Of a DNA stretch of 64,000 bases, positions 18,102-26,262 are shown in pieces; the first letter of the stretch is position 1; each line of letters starts with the position of its first letter. The DNA comes from Sporosarcina beigongshangi (GTDB lineage Bacteria > Actinomycetota > Actinomycetes > Actinomycetales > Micrococcaceae). A model generated the notes under the pieces. It worked only from the letters and a program-made list of their open reading frames with translations. It did not search any database and was not told where the DNA came from. Both the position numbers and the translations under genes were made by a program. Location: assembly GCF_016820535.1 (NCBI RefSeq), contig NZ_JADHDY010000019.1:1-64000 (forward strand), given 5' to 3'.

Positions 18102-18994
18102 TGTCTATCCAACTCACTAAGACCGCGACGTCCAACGATCACGTTGAACGCAAGGCCGTGGACTCCAAGGGCGACAAGGTTGTAGCCGGTGTCTCGCACA
18201 CCATGCTGGCACTCTGGACCCTGATGGTCCTGATTCCCCTTGGCTGGACACTGCTTTCCTCGTTCAAGACGACCAAGGAAATCTTCGCCTCTCCGTTCTC
18301 GCTCCCCGCCGAATGGAAATTTGAGAACTACATCAATGCCTGGAACACCGCCGGCATTGGCAACTACTTCTTCAACACCATCATCGTTGTGGGTTTTGCC
18401 CTGGTGATCGTCATGGTGCTGGGAGCCATGTGCGCCTACGTCCTGGCGCGCTACGTGTTCCCGGGCTCGCGTGCCGTCTACTACCTGATGCTCGCCGGCC
18501 TGACGTTCCCGATCTTCCTAGCCATCGTGCCGCTGTTCTTCATCCTGAAGAACATCGGCCTGCTGAACACGCTGCCGGGCCTGATCATTGTGTACGTGGC
18601 GTTCGCGCTGCCCTTTACCGTCTTCTTCCTGTTCTCCTTCTTCAAGGCGCTCCCCAACGAGATTGCCGAAGCCGCACAGATCGACGGCGCCGGCGAATGG
18701 CGCACCTTCTTCCAGGTCATGCTCCCCATGGCCAAGCCGGGCATGGCCTCCGTGGCCATCTTCAACTTCCTCGGCCTTTGGAACCAATACCTGATTCCTG
18801 TTGCCATCAACACCAAGCCGGAGAACTACGTGCTGTCGCAGGGCATCGCGGCATTCGCCGGCCAGATGGGCTACGCTGTGGACTTCGGCGCCATGTTCGC
18901 AGCAGCCATCATCGTGATCATCCCCGTGTTGATCATGTACGTGCTGTTCCAGCGCCAGCTCCAGGGCTCGGTGTCCGCAGGAACCATGAAGTAA
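18101..18994 (+). CDS. ngcG: Sugar ABC transporter permease, NgcG-like
   Basis: A 297-residue MalG-type permease with six membrane segments. The EAA loop is IAEAAQIDGAGEWRTFFQVM (about residues 188-207). The ATG shares one base with the ngcF stop, so translation is coupled. It closes the importer operon and is followed by a strong terminator. The N-terminal 25 residues are hydrophilic. Confidence 0.92.
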   Translation: MSIQLTKTATSNDHVERKAVDSKGDKVVAGVSHTMLALWTLMVLIPLGWTLLSSFKTTKEIFASPFSLPAEWKFENYINAWNTAGIGNYFFNTIIVVGFALVIVMVLGAMCAYVLARYVFPGSRAVYYLMLAGLTFPIFLAIVPLFFILKNIGLLNTLPGLIIVYVAFALPFTVFFLFSFFKALPNEIAEAAQIDGAGEWRTFFQVMLPMAKPGMASVAIFNFLGLWNQYLIPVAINTKPENYVLSQGIAAFAGQMGYAVDFGAMFAAAIIVIIPVLIMYVLFQRQLQGSVSAGTMK

Positions 18995-19020
18995 TAAAAT
19001 ATTCCCTTGTAGGAATATGA

Positions 19021-19055
19021 AGAAGGCCCGCACCGCTTGCCGGTGCGGGCCTTCT
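19021..19055. terminator. Bidirectional terminator between ngcG and the CGNR gene
   Basis: AGAAGGCCCGCACCG and CGGTGCGGGCCTTCT form a perfect 15-bp stem with a CTTGC loop. It serves the two convergent genes. Confidence 0.88.
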
Positions 19056-19060
19056 ATGGT

Positions 19061-19642
19061 TCAGGCCGGGCCTGTGCTGCCTGATTTTCGACGGCGATAG
19101 GCGGCCACGTGGGCGCGGTTGCCACAGTTCCCGGTGTCGCAATACCGCCGGGACCGGTTCTTGGACAGGTCAATCACCACGGCGCGGCAGTCCGGCGCAG
19201 CGCACACCTTCAACCGTGGCAGTTCCTTGCCGCGGATTACGTCCACCAGGGCCATGGCAGCCTCGACCCCCATTCGTTCAGCCAGTGGTGCCGCCGGCGC
19301 GGTTGCATGCAGGTGCCAGTCCCACTGGTCGTGCTTGACCAGCTGCGGCAGGGCATGCGCCCGGGCCAGCAGCCCGTTCACCAATGCGGCCGCTTCGGGC
19401 TCCCCTGCGGTGAAAATTGTGCGCAGCTCGTCCCGCATGGCCCGCACCGCCTCGAGCTCCCGGGCCGAGTGTTCGCGGGATCCCGAAAACTGCTCGCGGC
19501 GCACAAAGTCATCCAGCTGTGCCGGGGTCTCCAGGGTGTCGGGGCCGCTTGCGGAGCCGTCCTCTGCAAGCGAGATGGGCGCCGTGTTGATCAGGTTGAC
19601 TGCCGACGCCAGGGCAACCTCCGTGTCATGACTAAAGACCAT
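19061..19642 (-). CDS. CGNR zinc-finger / ABATE-domain regulator
   Basis: A 193-residue protein. The N-terminal ABATE domain (about residues 1-125) is of unknown ligand-binding role. The C-terminal CGNR zinc finger (about 145-185) carries CAAPDC, then RRYCDTGNCGNR, giving four cysteines for one zinc. The family is predicted to bind DNA and often sits beside stress or transporter genes. The ATG at 19642 has AGGAG 6 bases upstream; an upstream TTG is less likely. It is divergent from an EamA transporter, which it may regulate. Confidence 0.9.
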   Translation of the reverse strand: MVFSHDTEVALASAVNLINTAPISLAEDGSASGPDTLETPAQLDDFVRREQFSGSREHSARELEAVRAMRDELRTIFTAGEPEAAALVNGLLARAHALPQLVKHDQWDWHLHATAPAAPLAERMGVEAAMALVDVIRGKELPRLKVCAAPDCRAVVIDLSKNRSRRYCDTGNCGNRAHVAAYRRRKSGSTGPA

Positions 19643-19713
19643 GTTGACTCCTGACAATGGACGGGCGTAATGTCACCAGTGTAACGCCATTCACTCCTGA
19701 CAGTTGGACAGCC
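19643..19713. promoter_or_regulatory. Divergent control region with repeated ACTCCTGACA
   Basis: ACTCCTGACA occurs at 19646-19655 and again at 19694-19703, 48 bp apart, each followed by a TGGAC-like stretch. One copy includes the ribosome binding site of the CGNR gene on the other strand. The second has no such use, so the repeat may be an operator for the CGNR regulator. Confidence 0.45.
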
Positions 19714-20775
19714 ATGACCGCCCCAAGAACCTCCGCAGCCCCGCCTGCCGCCCGCACCGCCCTCGCCTCCCCGGCGCTGCTGCTGGCCCTCATCTCTGCC
19801 GCGGCCTTTGCACTGTCGGGACCCTTCGCGAAATCGCTTTTCGATGTCGGCTGGACCCCCGGCGCAGCCGTCGCCGTCCGCATTGGAGGGGCCGCCGTCG
19901 TCCTTCTGGTGCCCGTCACCATCATCCTGGTGCGGCGGTGGTCCACCGTGAAACGCTCGTTGGGGCGGATTGCCATCTATGGTGTGGTGCCGATTGCCCT
20001 GTGCCAGCTGTTTTACTTCAACGCCGTGCAGCATCTGTCGGTGGGCGTGGCGCTGCTGCTTGAGTACCTCTCGCCCGTGCTGCTGGTGGGCTGGGCCTGG
20101 CTCATGACGCGCCGGCGGCCGCGGCTGCTGACCATCATTGGCGGCGCGAGCGCGATGGTAGGGCTGGTCTTGGTGCTGGACCTGGCCGGGGACCAGACCG
20201 TCAGTGTGGCCGGTGTGCTGTGGGGGCTGGGCGCGGCGGTGTGCTCGGCCGTGTATTTTGTGATGTCGGCCAGGACCGACGACGACGTCCCGCCCGTGCT
20301 CATGGCCGGCGGCGGCATGGCGGTGGGTGCGGTGCTGATTTTGGTGCTGGGTGCGGTGGGCCTGCTGCCCATGGCGTTCACGTTCGACAACCCTGTTTTT
20401 GCGGGGGTCGAGGTCTCGTGGCTGGTTCCGGTGCTGGGGCTGGTGCTGGTCACCACCGTGTTCGCGTACCTGATGGGGATCGTGGCCACGCGCGGGCTGG
20501 GTTCAAAGGTGGCCTCTTTTGTGGCCCTGTTTGAAGTGCTGTTTGCGGTGGTCTGGGCCTGGCTGCTGCTGGGCGAGATGCCGCAGTTTATCCAGCTGCT
20601 CGGAGGCGTGGCCATCATGGCCGGGGTGGTGCTTGTGCGGCTGGATGAACTGCGCGGATCGCCCGTCCGCGGCGGGACATTTGCCGTGGACCTGGACGTG
20701 GTTCCGGCCCCGGACCCGGGGCTGGAGGTGGACGTGCCTGCCGTGGGTGGTGGTGCGGACGCCGGACCCAAGTAG
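19714..20775 (+). CDS. EamA-family (DMT) transporter
   Basis: A protein of about 353 residues with ten membrane segments in two EamA repeats. It is likely an exporter or importer of small metabolites or amino acids. The first repeat starts LLLALISAAAFALSGPFAKS, and the second shows GLGSKVASFVALFEVLFAVVWAWLLLGE. The C-terminal 45 residues are hydrophilic and Pro/Asp-rich. I chose the ATG at 19714; in-frame codons upstream lack a ribosome binding site. It is divergent from the CGNR regulator. The substrate is unknown. Confidence 0.88.
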   Translation: MTAPRTSAAPPAARTALASPALLLALISAAAFALSGPFAKSLFDVGWTPGAAVAVRIGGAAVVLLVPVTIILVRRWSTVKRSLGRIAIYGVVPIALCQLFYFNAVQHLSVGVALLLEYLSPVLLVGWAWLMTRRRPRLLTIIGGASAMVGLVLVLDLAGDQTVSVAGVLWGLGAAVCSAVYFVMSARTDDDVPPVLMAGGGMAVGAVLILVLGAVGLLPMAFTFDNPVFAGVEVSWLVPVLGLVLVTTVFAYLMGIVATRGLGSKVASFVALFEVLFAVVWAWLLLGEMPQFIQLLGGVAIMAGVVLVRLDELRGSPVRGGTFAVDLDVVPAPDPGLEVDVPAVGGGADAGPK

Positions 20776-20793
20776 ATTTCGTGGAATGGCACG

Positions 20794-20833
20794 AAAAGCG
20801 GCCGGGGATATTTCATCGCCGGCCGCTTTTTGT
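20794..20833. terminator. Terminator between the EamA gene and copA
   Basis: AAAAGCGGCCGG pairs with CCGGCCGCTTTT around a GGATATTTCATCG loop, followed by more T. It lies between two convergent genes and probably serves both. Confidence 0.88.
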
Positions 20834-20885
20834 CTGCTGCTTGCTTGTGGTTCGTGGCCCCCATTTTGCGGCGGGGCTTGCCGGA

Positions 20886-23285
20886 CTACCGGCCGAAGCG
20901 CCGCAGCCGCAGCGAGTTCGCAACCACCAGCACCGAGCTGGCGGCCATGGCGGCGCCGGCGATCATCGGGTTGAGCAGGCCCAACGCGGCGACCGGGATG
21001 CCGATCGCGTTGTAGAAGAACGCCCAGAAGAGGTTCGTCTTGATGGTGCCGAGCGTCTTGCGTGAGAGCGCAATGGCCGTGGCCACCTGGCCCAGGTCGC
21101 TGCCCATGACTGTCAGGTCGGCGGCAGCGATGGCCACATCCGTGCCCGAGCCCATCGCGATGCCGAGGTCGGCCTGGGCCAGTGCTGCGGCGTCGTTCAC
21201 GCCATCACCGGCCATGGCCACCGTGGCGCCATCGGCCTGGAGCTTCTTGACGGCCTCGACCTTGCCCTCGGGCAGGACGTCCGAGTACACATCTTCCGGC
21301 GCAATTCCGACGGCGGCGGCCACCTGGGCGGCCACGGCGGCGTTGTCTCCGGTCAGGAGGATGGGGCGCAGGCCCAATTCCTTGAGCTTGGCAATGGCAT
21401 CCTTGGATCCGGCCTTGATGGTGTCCTTGAGGGCGATCAGCCCGGCCGCTTCACCGTCCACCGCAACCCAGATGGCCGTGGTGCCGCGCTGCTGCTGTTC
21501 CAGCAGCGCTGCCCGTGCCGCATCGGATAGTTCGACGGCGTTTTCCTCCAGCCAGCCCGCCCGGCCGGCCAGCACCGTGCGGCCATCGATGACGGCGCGG
21601 ACGCCGCCGCCCGGAGCTGACATGAAATCGGCCAGCTCGGGGAGCGTGCCTGCTTCGCCAGCCTGCTCGCGGGCGTGGGCCGTGATGGCGTGGGCGATGG
21701 GGTGTTCGCTGTGGGACTCCACGGCCCCTGCAAGCCGCAGGATTTCATCGGCGTGGATCTGGCCGAGGGGAACCGTGTCGACCACTGAGAGCCGGCCCTC
21801 GGTGACGGTGCCGGTCTTGTCCAGGAGGATGGTGTTGACCACGCGGGTGTCCTCGAGGACCTGCGGGCCCTTGATCAGGATGCCGAGCTGGGCGGCGCGG
21901 CCGGTTCCGGTCAGCAGGCCGACCGGCGTGGCCAGGCCCAAGGCGCAGGGGCAGGCGATGATCAGCACGGCGACGGCTGCTGTGAAGGCCGACTGGATGT
22001 CGCCGCTGAACACCAGCCAAAGTGCGAAGGTGATGACGGCGATGACCAGCACGACCGGCACAAACACGGAGCTGATGCGGTCTGCGAGGCGGGCGATGGG
22101 TGCCTTGGCGGCCTGGGCGTTGCTGACCAGCTTGCCCATCTGCGCGAGCGTGGTTTCGCTGCCGACGCGGGTGGCCTTCACCAGCAGGCGGCCGGAGGTG
22201 TTGATGGTGGCGCCGGTGACGGTGTCGCCGGCCGTGACGTCGACGGGCAGGGATTCGCCCGTGATGAGGGAGGTGTCGACGGCGGACGTGCCGTCGGTGA
22301 CGGTGCCGTCGGTGGCGATCTTCTCGCCGGGGCGGACCACGAAGATTTCATCCACGGCCAGCTCGGCTGCCGGGATCTTGACCTCGACGCCGTTTCGCAG
22401 CACCGTGGCTTCCTTGGCGCCGAGATTCAGCAGCGCCTTGAGGGCGTCGCCTGCCTTGGACTTGGCGCGGGCCTCCAGGTAGCGGCCCAGCAGCAGGAAG
22501 GTGATGACGACGGCCGAGACCTCAAAATACAGCGGGGCGTGGCCTGCCATGGCGTTGCCGTGTTCGGTCATCATGGGGTCCAGGCCGAGCTCCACGGCGG
22601 AGAACAGGAACGCCGCGCTGACGCCGATGGAGACCAGGGTGTCCATGGTGGAGGCGAAGTGACGGGCGTTGATGGCGGCCGCGCGGTGGAACGGCCAGGC
22701 CGCCCAGGTGACGACCGGCAGGGTCAGGATGCCGGCAACCCAGCCCCAGTTCGGGAACTGCAGGGCAGGGAACATGGAGACGAGGAAGACCGGGATAGTC
22801 AGGATGGCCGCCAGGATCAGGCGCGGGCGCAGCGTTGCCGCTGTGCCGCCGTGCGCCATGTGGTCCTCATGGCCGGCGCCAGCTTCATGGCTGGTGTGAT
22901 CGCCGTGCTCCCCTGGCCCGGACTGGCCCATGTTCCCGGGCTCCGCCTGCATTTCGCCTGCCTGCGCGGCACCCGGGCGGGCATCGTGCGCAAGGTGGGT
23001 TCCGGCGTCGTGCCTGATGGGGGTGGGAGCGGGGGCGTTCTTCAGGCGGGCCTTGTAGCCGGTGGCCTTGACGGTGTCGATGATTTGCTGGTCGGTAATG
23101 CCGGCGGGGACCGTGACCTGGGCTGATTCCAGCGGGAGGTTCACGGAAGCGCTGACGCCTTCGAGTTTGCCCAACTTGCGTTCAACCCGGCTGACGCACG
23201 AGGCGCAAGTCATGCCTTCGATGTCGATTTCGACCATGCGGGGGCCGGGTGTGGCGGTTTGGGACAAAATATCTGAGGCGCTCAT
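20886..23285 (-). CDS. copA: Copper-transporting P-type ATPase CopA
   Basis: A 799-residue P1B-type ATPase that exports Cu(I) across the cell membrane. An N-terminal HMA domain carries GMTCASC (residues 24-30). A His/Gly-rich linker follows at about 90-148, then eight membrane helices. The ion-binding CPC motif is at about residue 445 (IIACPCALGLATP), the phosphorylation site DKTGT at about 490, then SEHP and the hinge GDGVND. Length and motif order are standard for CopA. The His-rich linker is an extra metal-binding stretch more often seen in CopB-like proteins. It is last in the csoR-copZ-copA operon. Confidence 0.94.
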   Translation of the reverse strand: MSASDILSQTATPGPRMVEIDIEGMTCASCVSRVERKLGKLEGVSASVNLPLESAQVTVPAGITDQQIIDTVKATGYKARLKNAPAPTPIRHDAGTHLAHDARPGAAQAGEMQAEPGNMGQSGPGEHGDHTSHEAGAGHEDHMAHGGTAATLRPRLILAAILTIPVFLVSMFPALQFPNWGWVAGILTLPVVTWAAWPFHRAAAINARHFASTMDTLVSIGVSAAFLFSAVELGLDPMMTEHGNAMAGHAPLYFEVSAVVITFLLLGRYLEARAKSKAGDALKALLNLGAKEATVLRNGVEVKIPAAELAVDEIFVVRPGEKIATDGTVTDGTSAVDTSLITGESLPVDVTAGDTVTGATINTSGRLLVKATRVGSETTLAQMGKLVSNAQAAKAPIARLADRISSVFVPVVLVIAVITFALWLVFSGDIQSAFTAAVAVLIIACPCALGLATPVGLLTGTGRAAQLGILIKGPQVLEDTRVVNTILLDKTGTVTEGRLSVVDTVPLGQIHADEILRLAGAVESHSEHPIAHAITAHAREQAGEAGTLPELADFMSAPGGGVRAVIDGRTVLAGRAGWLEENAVELSDAARAALLEQQQRGTTAIWVAVDGEAAGLIALKDTIKAGSKDAIAKLKELGLRPILLTGDNAAVAAQVAAAVGIAPEDVYSDVLPEGKVEAVKKLQADGATVAMAGDGVNDAAALAQADLGIAMGSGTDVAIAAADLTVMGSDLGQVATAIALSRKTLGTIKTNLFWAFFYNAIGIPVAALGLLNPMIAGAAMAASSVLVVANSLRLRRFGR

Positions 23286-23309
23286 GGCGCTCCTTACTTT
23301 GCTTGTGGA

Positions 23310-23534
23310 TTAGGCGTTGTTGGCGACGACGAGGTAGCCCGCCTCGGCGACGGCCTCGGAAATCTCTTCCGGGCGCAGGGTCAGGGTGGAGGTGATGGTG
23401 ACCTCCGAGATGCCCCCGGCGTTGAGGTTGACGGCGACGTTTTCAACGCCCGCCAGTTCGCTGAGTTCCTCGGTGACGGAGCTGACGCAGTGGCCGCAGG
23501 TCATGCCGGAGACGTTGATGGTTGTGGTGTTCAT
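23310..23534 (-). CDS. copZ: Copper chaperone CopZ (HMA domain)
   Basis: A 74-residue single HMA domain with the Cu(I)-binding motif GMTCGHC at about residues 10-16. It carries cytoplasmic copper to CopA. Length and the ferredoxin-like pattern (VSSVTEELSELAGVENVAVNL) are typical. It lies 24 bases before copA and 2 bases after csoR, so the three genes form one operon controlled from the CsoR operators. Confidence 0.93.
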   Translation of the reverse strand: MNTTTINVSGMTCGHCVSSVTEELSELAGVENVAVNLNAGGISEVTITSTLTLRPEEISEAVAEAGYLVVANNA

Positions 23535-23536
23535 GG

Positions 23537-23845
23537 TTAGCTCCTGAGTAGGCGGGAAATTGCGGCAGTGGCTTCGGCGACCTTGTCGGAGACGATTTCC
23601 GGGTTGCCTGATGCCTTGGATTCATTGGCGGCGTTGACCACGCAGTGCGCAATGTGGTCCTCTAGCAGGCCGATGCTGACGGCGTGCAGGGCCTTGTTGA
23701 CCGCGGCCATTTGGGTGAGGATGTCGATGCAGTATTTGTCTTCCTCGACCATCCGGGCAATGCCGCGGACCTGGCCTTCGGCGCGCTTGAGGCGTCGCAG
23801 GTAGGCCTGCTTCTCCTCCGTGTATCCGTGGGTTTCTGTATCCAT
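23537..23845 (-). CDS. csoR: CsoR-type copper-sensing repressor
   Basis: A 102-residue all-helical repressor of the CsoR/RcnR family that leaves DNA when it binds Cu(I). The ligand set is complete: Cys39 (KYCIDIL), His64 and Cys68 (EDHIAHC). A short N-terminal tail precedes the RRLKRAEGQVRGIARM helix. It is first in the cop operon, and two matching operators lie just upstream, so autoregulation is expected. Confidence 0.95.
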   Translation of the reverse strand: MDTETHGYTEEKQAYLRRLKRAEGQVRGIARMVEEDKYCIDILTQMAAVNKALHAVSIGLLEDHIAHCVVNAANESKASGNPEIVSDKVAEATAAISRLLRS

Positions 23846-23856
23846 ATTCTCAACTT

Positions 23857-23873
23857 ATACCCCCATGGGGTAT
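23857..23873. promoter_or_regulatory. CsoR operator 1
   Basis: ATACCCCCATGGGGTAT is a near-perfect palindrome matching the known CsoR box (TACCCC-N-GGGGTA). It is 12 bases upstream of the csoR start, so it probably covers the promoter or early transcript. Confidence 0.9.
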
Positions 23874-23881
23874 TCGTCAAG

Positions 23882-23896
23882 TACCCCCAGGGGGTA
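23882..23896. promoter_or_regulatory. CsoR operator 2
   Basis: TACCCCCAGGGGGTA is a second CsoR-type palindrome, 8 bp beyond the first. Together they suggest cooperative repression. Confidence 0.88.
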
Positions 23897-24021
23897 TGTT
23901 TTGCGGGTGTCGTGGGAAAAATATCGGGTGCGCGTTTTGGTTCTCACGTGGTGCGAGGCGGGGGCAAATTACCGGCTGGTAACCCTTGCCGTGCCGTGGC
24001 TGCGGTGGTCGACTTTAACCC

Positions 24022-25140
24022 ATGGAAAATAGCGAAGCATTGAACGGCACGCGCTCCGGAAACACCCATCTTCTGGCGGTGGGCACCAAGAAAGGCCTGT
24101 GGCTGGGGACCAGTTCCGACAGGATTAATTACAACTTCACCGGCCCGCACTTTTTGATGCAGGAGATCCCGAGCATCGGCATCGACACCCGAGACGGGCG
24201 GACGCGGATTCTGGTGGGCCTGCGCAGCGAGCACTGGGGGCCCACCGTGGCGCACTCGGACGACCTCGGTGCCACATGGCAGGAACCGGAAAACGGCGCC
24301 ATCACCTTCCCGTCCGACACGGAGGCCGCCTTGGAGCGGGTGTGGCAGATCCAGCCTGACGCCGTGGACCGGCCGGGTGTGGTGTGGGCCGGCTGCGAGC
24401 CCATCTCCGTGTGGAAATCCACCGACGGCGGCGAGCATTTCGAGCTCAACCGGGGGCTGTGGGACCACCCGCACCGCTCCGAGTGGGGTGCAGGATTCGG
24501 CGGGGCCGCCGCGCACACGGTGCTGCCGAGCCCCTTCGACGAAAACACCATCCATGTTGCCATGAGTACCGGAGGTGTCTACCGCAGCTTGGACGGCGGC
24601 ACATCCTGGGAGCCCCGGAACAAGGGCATCGGGGCCACGTTTCTGCCGGAGGAGACGCCCGAATTCGGCCAATGCGTGCACAAGGTGGCCCGCGACGCCA
24701 ACCAGCCCGAGGTGCTGTTCGCGCAAAACCACGGAGGCGTCTACCGCAGCGGGGACAATGGTGATTCCTGGGACTACATTGCCGGCGGCCTGCCGGCGGA
24801 CTTCGGCTTCACCGTCATGACCCACCCGCGCCGCTCCGGCACCGCCTGGGTCATTCCCATCAAGGCTGACGCCGAGCGGATTCCGCCGGATGGCCAGCTT
24901 GCCGTGCACCGGACGGACGACGGCGGTGCGTCCTGGACACGGCTGGCCGACGGCCTGGTGCAGCCCGAGTACAACGTGGTGCTCCGTGATGCGGCGGCGG
25001 TTGACAGTGCAGATCCTGTTGGGCTGTTTTTTGGAACCCGTGGCGGCACCGTGTACGCCAGCGCGGACGAAGGCGCCCACTTTGCGTCCGTACTGACACA
25101 GCTGCCGGATGTTCTGTGCGTCCGCGCTGCAATGGTTTAG
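24022..25140 (+). CDS. BNR/Asp-box repeat beta-propeller protein
   Basis: A 372-residue protein with at least six Asp-box (S-x-D-x-G-x-x-W/F) turns: HSDDLGATW, STDGGEHF, SLDGGTSW, SGDNGDSW, TDDGGASW and SADEGAHF. These mark a sialidase-like or VPS10-like beta-propeller. No signal peptide or catalytic sialidase RIP motif is seen, so it is probably cytoplasmic and may be a binding protein rather than a glycosidase. It is followed 9 bases later by a MoaD-like protein, a pairing that suggests shared function. The biochemical role is unknown. Confidence 0.85.
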   Translation: MENSEALNGTRSGNTHLLAVGTKKGLWLGTSSDRINYNFTGPHFLMQEIPSIGIDTRDGRTRILVGLRSEHWGPTVAHSDDLGATWQEPENGAITFPSDTEAALERVWQIQPDAVDRPGVVWAGCEPISVWKSTDGGEHFELNRGLWDHPHRSEWGAGFGGAAAHTVLPSPFDENTIHVAMSTGGVYRSLDGGTSWEPRNKGIGATFLPEETPEFGQCVHKVARDANQPEVLFAQNHGGVYRSGDNGDSWDYIAGGLPADFGFTVMTHPRRSGTAWVIPIKADAERIPPDGQLAVHRTDDGGASWTRLADGLVQPEYNVVLRDAAAVDSADPVGLFFGTRGGTVYASADEGAHFASVLTQLPDVLCVRAAMV

Positions 25141-25149
25141 GCTGACGCG

Positions 25150-25440
25150 ATGTCCGGTGAGGTGACGATGCTGGTGCCGCGTCTGCTCCAGCCACTTGTG
25201 GGGGACAGCGCCGAGCTGGTCCTTGATGTGGGGGAGGGTGCAGCGCTGTCCGAGCTGTTGGATGCCGTCGCCGCCGAATATCCTATTTTCGGCCGCCGCC
25301 TGCGGGACGAAACCGGGGCGCTGCGCCGCTTCGTCAACATCTACCTCGATGGAGACGAGGTGCGCCGGCTCTCCGGCCTCGAAACGCGTGTCGCCGCCGG
25401 TGCCGAGCTGCTGGTCATCCAGTCCGTCGCCGGCGGTTAG
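25150..25440 (+). CDS. MoaD/ThiS-family sulfur-carrier-like protein
   Basis: A 96-residue ubiquitin-like protein. It shows the ThiS/MoaD fold pattern (LSELLDAVAAEYP) and ends in the diglycine tail (VAGG) needed for adenylation and thiocarboxylation in this family. No MoeB/ThiF activating enzyme or MoaE partner lies nearby, so the pathway it serves is not clear. The ATG follows TAGGCT at 25138-25143 with no ribosome binding site, so it may be leaderless or coupled to the BNR gene. Confidence 0.82.
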   Translation: MSGEVTMLVPRLLQPLVGDSAELVLDVGEGAALSELLDAVAAEYPIFGRRLRDETGALRRFVNIYLDGDEVRRLSGLETRVAAGAELLVIQSVAGG

Positions 25441-25497
25441 CCGTCGTTTTCGTGCCGGCACGCGGCCATGCCACCCTTGCAAGGGTCCTTGGCCCTG

Positions 25498-26187
25498 TCA
25501 GAGCTGTATCGACCTGGCCGCTACCGGTGGTATTCCGATCTCTTCGACGTCATGGCCCTCGCAGGGCATCCTGGTCACGCTGGCACGTTCGATGCGCTGC
25601 AGGAGGAACCACCGCATGTCGTGCCTGAGCCGGCACCAGCTGATCATGTACCAGCGCCCCCCACTGAGAGCGAAGATGACGGGTTCAACGTCTCGTGTGG
25701 TGGTGCTGCCATTGGCGGAGGTGTAGCGGATGCGCACGACCAACTGTTCGGACATTGCCTGCTCAAGTGCTGAGCTGACCGTCCGCGCGACAGGTGAATC
25801 GGCGTTGACCCAGATTCGGCGGGCGATTTCGTCCGCCTTCACGCGGGTTCGAGGATCCAGTACATCCACAATCTTCCGAATGCCGGCTGCTGCGAGGTCC
25901 GCATAAGGCGCATCAGGGGCGGCGGTGACTGCGGCAAGCAGGGCGACTGCCTGCGCCGGAGTCAGGGTAATCGGCGGGAGATTGGCTCGACCGGCCACGC
26001 CGTATCCGCCGCCAGGTCCCGGCCGGGACCAGATGGGTGCACCGCTGTTCTCAAGTGCGTCCAGGTCCCTCTTGATCGTGCGCACGGACACGCCGAACTC
26101 GTTTGCCAATGAGCCTGCCGTGCGTCCGCCGGCGCCACTGCGGCGCAGCATTTCCGACAGTGCATGAAGCCTCTCCGTTCTCTTCAT
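25498..26187 (-). CDS. HTH / WYL-domain transcriptional regulator (YafY-like)
   Basis: A 229-residue regulator. The N-terminal winged helix (about residues 1-60) shows SLANEFGVSVRTIKRDLDAL. A middle segment with LTPAQAVALLAAV follows, then a C-terminal WYL domain (about 140-215) where the usual WYL appears as GRWYMISWC, followed by WFLLQRIE. WYL domains sense small ligands or nucleic acid. The start at 26187 follows GAGGGTGG. It is divergent from an alpha/beta hydrolase and probably controls it. A longer frame upstream overlaps the hydrolase on the other strand and is spurious. Confidence 0.9.
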   Translation of the reverse strand: MKRTERLHALSEMLRRSGAGGRTAGSLANEFGVSVRTIKRDLDALENSGAPIWSRPGPGGGYGVAGRANLPPITLTPAQAVALLAAVTAAPDAPYADLAAAGIRKIVDVLDPRTRVKADEIARRIWVNADSPVARTVSSALEQAMSEQLVVRIRYTSANGSTTTRDVEPVIFALSGGRWYMISWCRLRHDMRWFLLQRIERASVTRMPCEGHDVEEIGIPPVAARSIQL

Positions 26188-26211
26188 CCCACCACCCTCT
26201 CGGCTCAATCG

Positions 26212-26228
26212 TGTCATAAATGGTGACA
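26212..26228. promoter_or_regulatory. TGTCA-N7-TGACA operator candidate
   Basis: Inverted TGTCA and TGACA arms lie 7 bases apart in the 75-bp gap between the WYL regulator and the hydrolase. YafY-type regulators are known to bind TGTCA-like inverted arms, so this is a likely autoregulatory site. Confidence 0.5.
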
Positions 26229-26262
26229 TGCAGCTGTCCGTGCCCGGCAGGAGGATGTTCAT

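Noticed and set aside
23944-25482. 512-codon minus-strand frame
   Set aside because: It is the antisense shadow of the BNR-repeat and MoaD-like genes.
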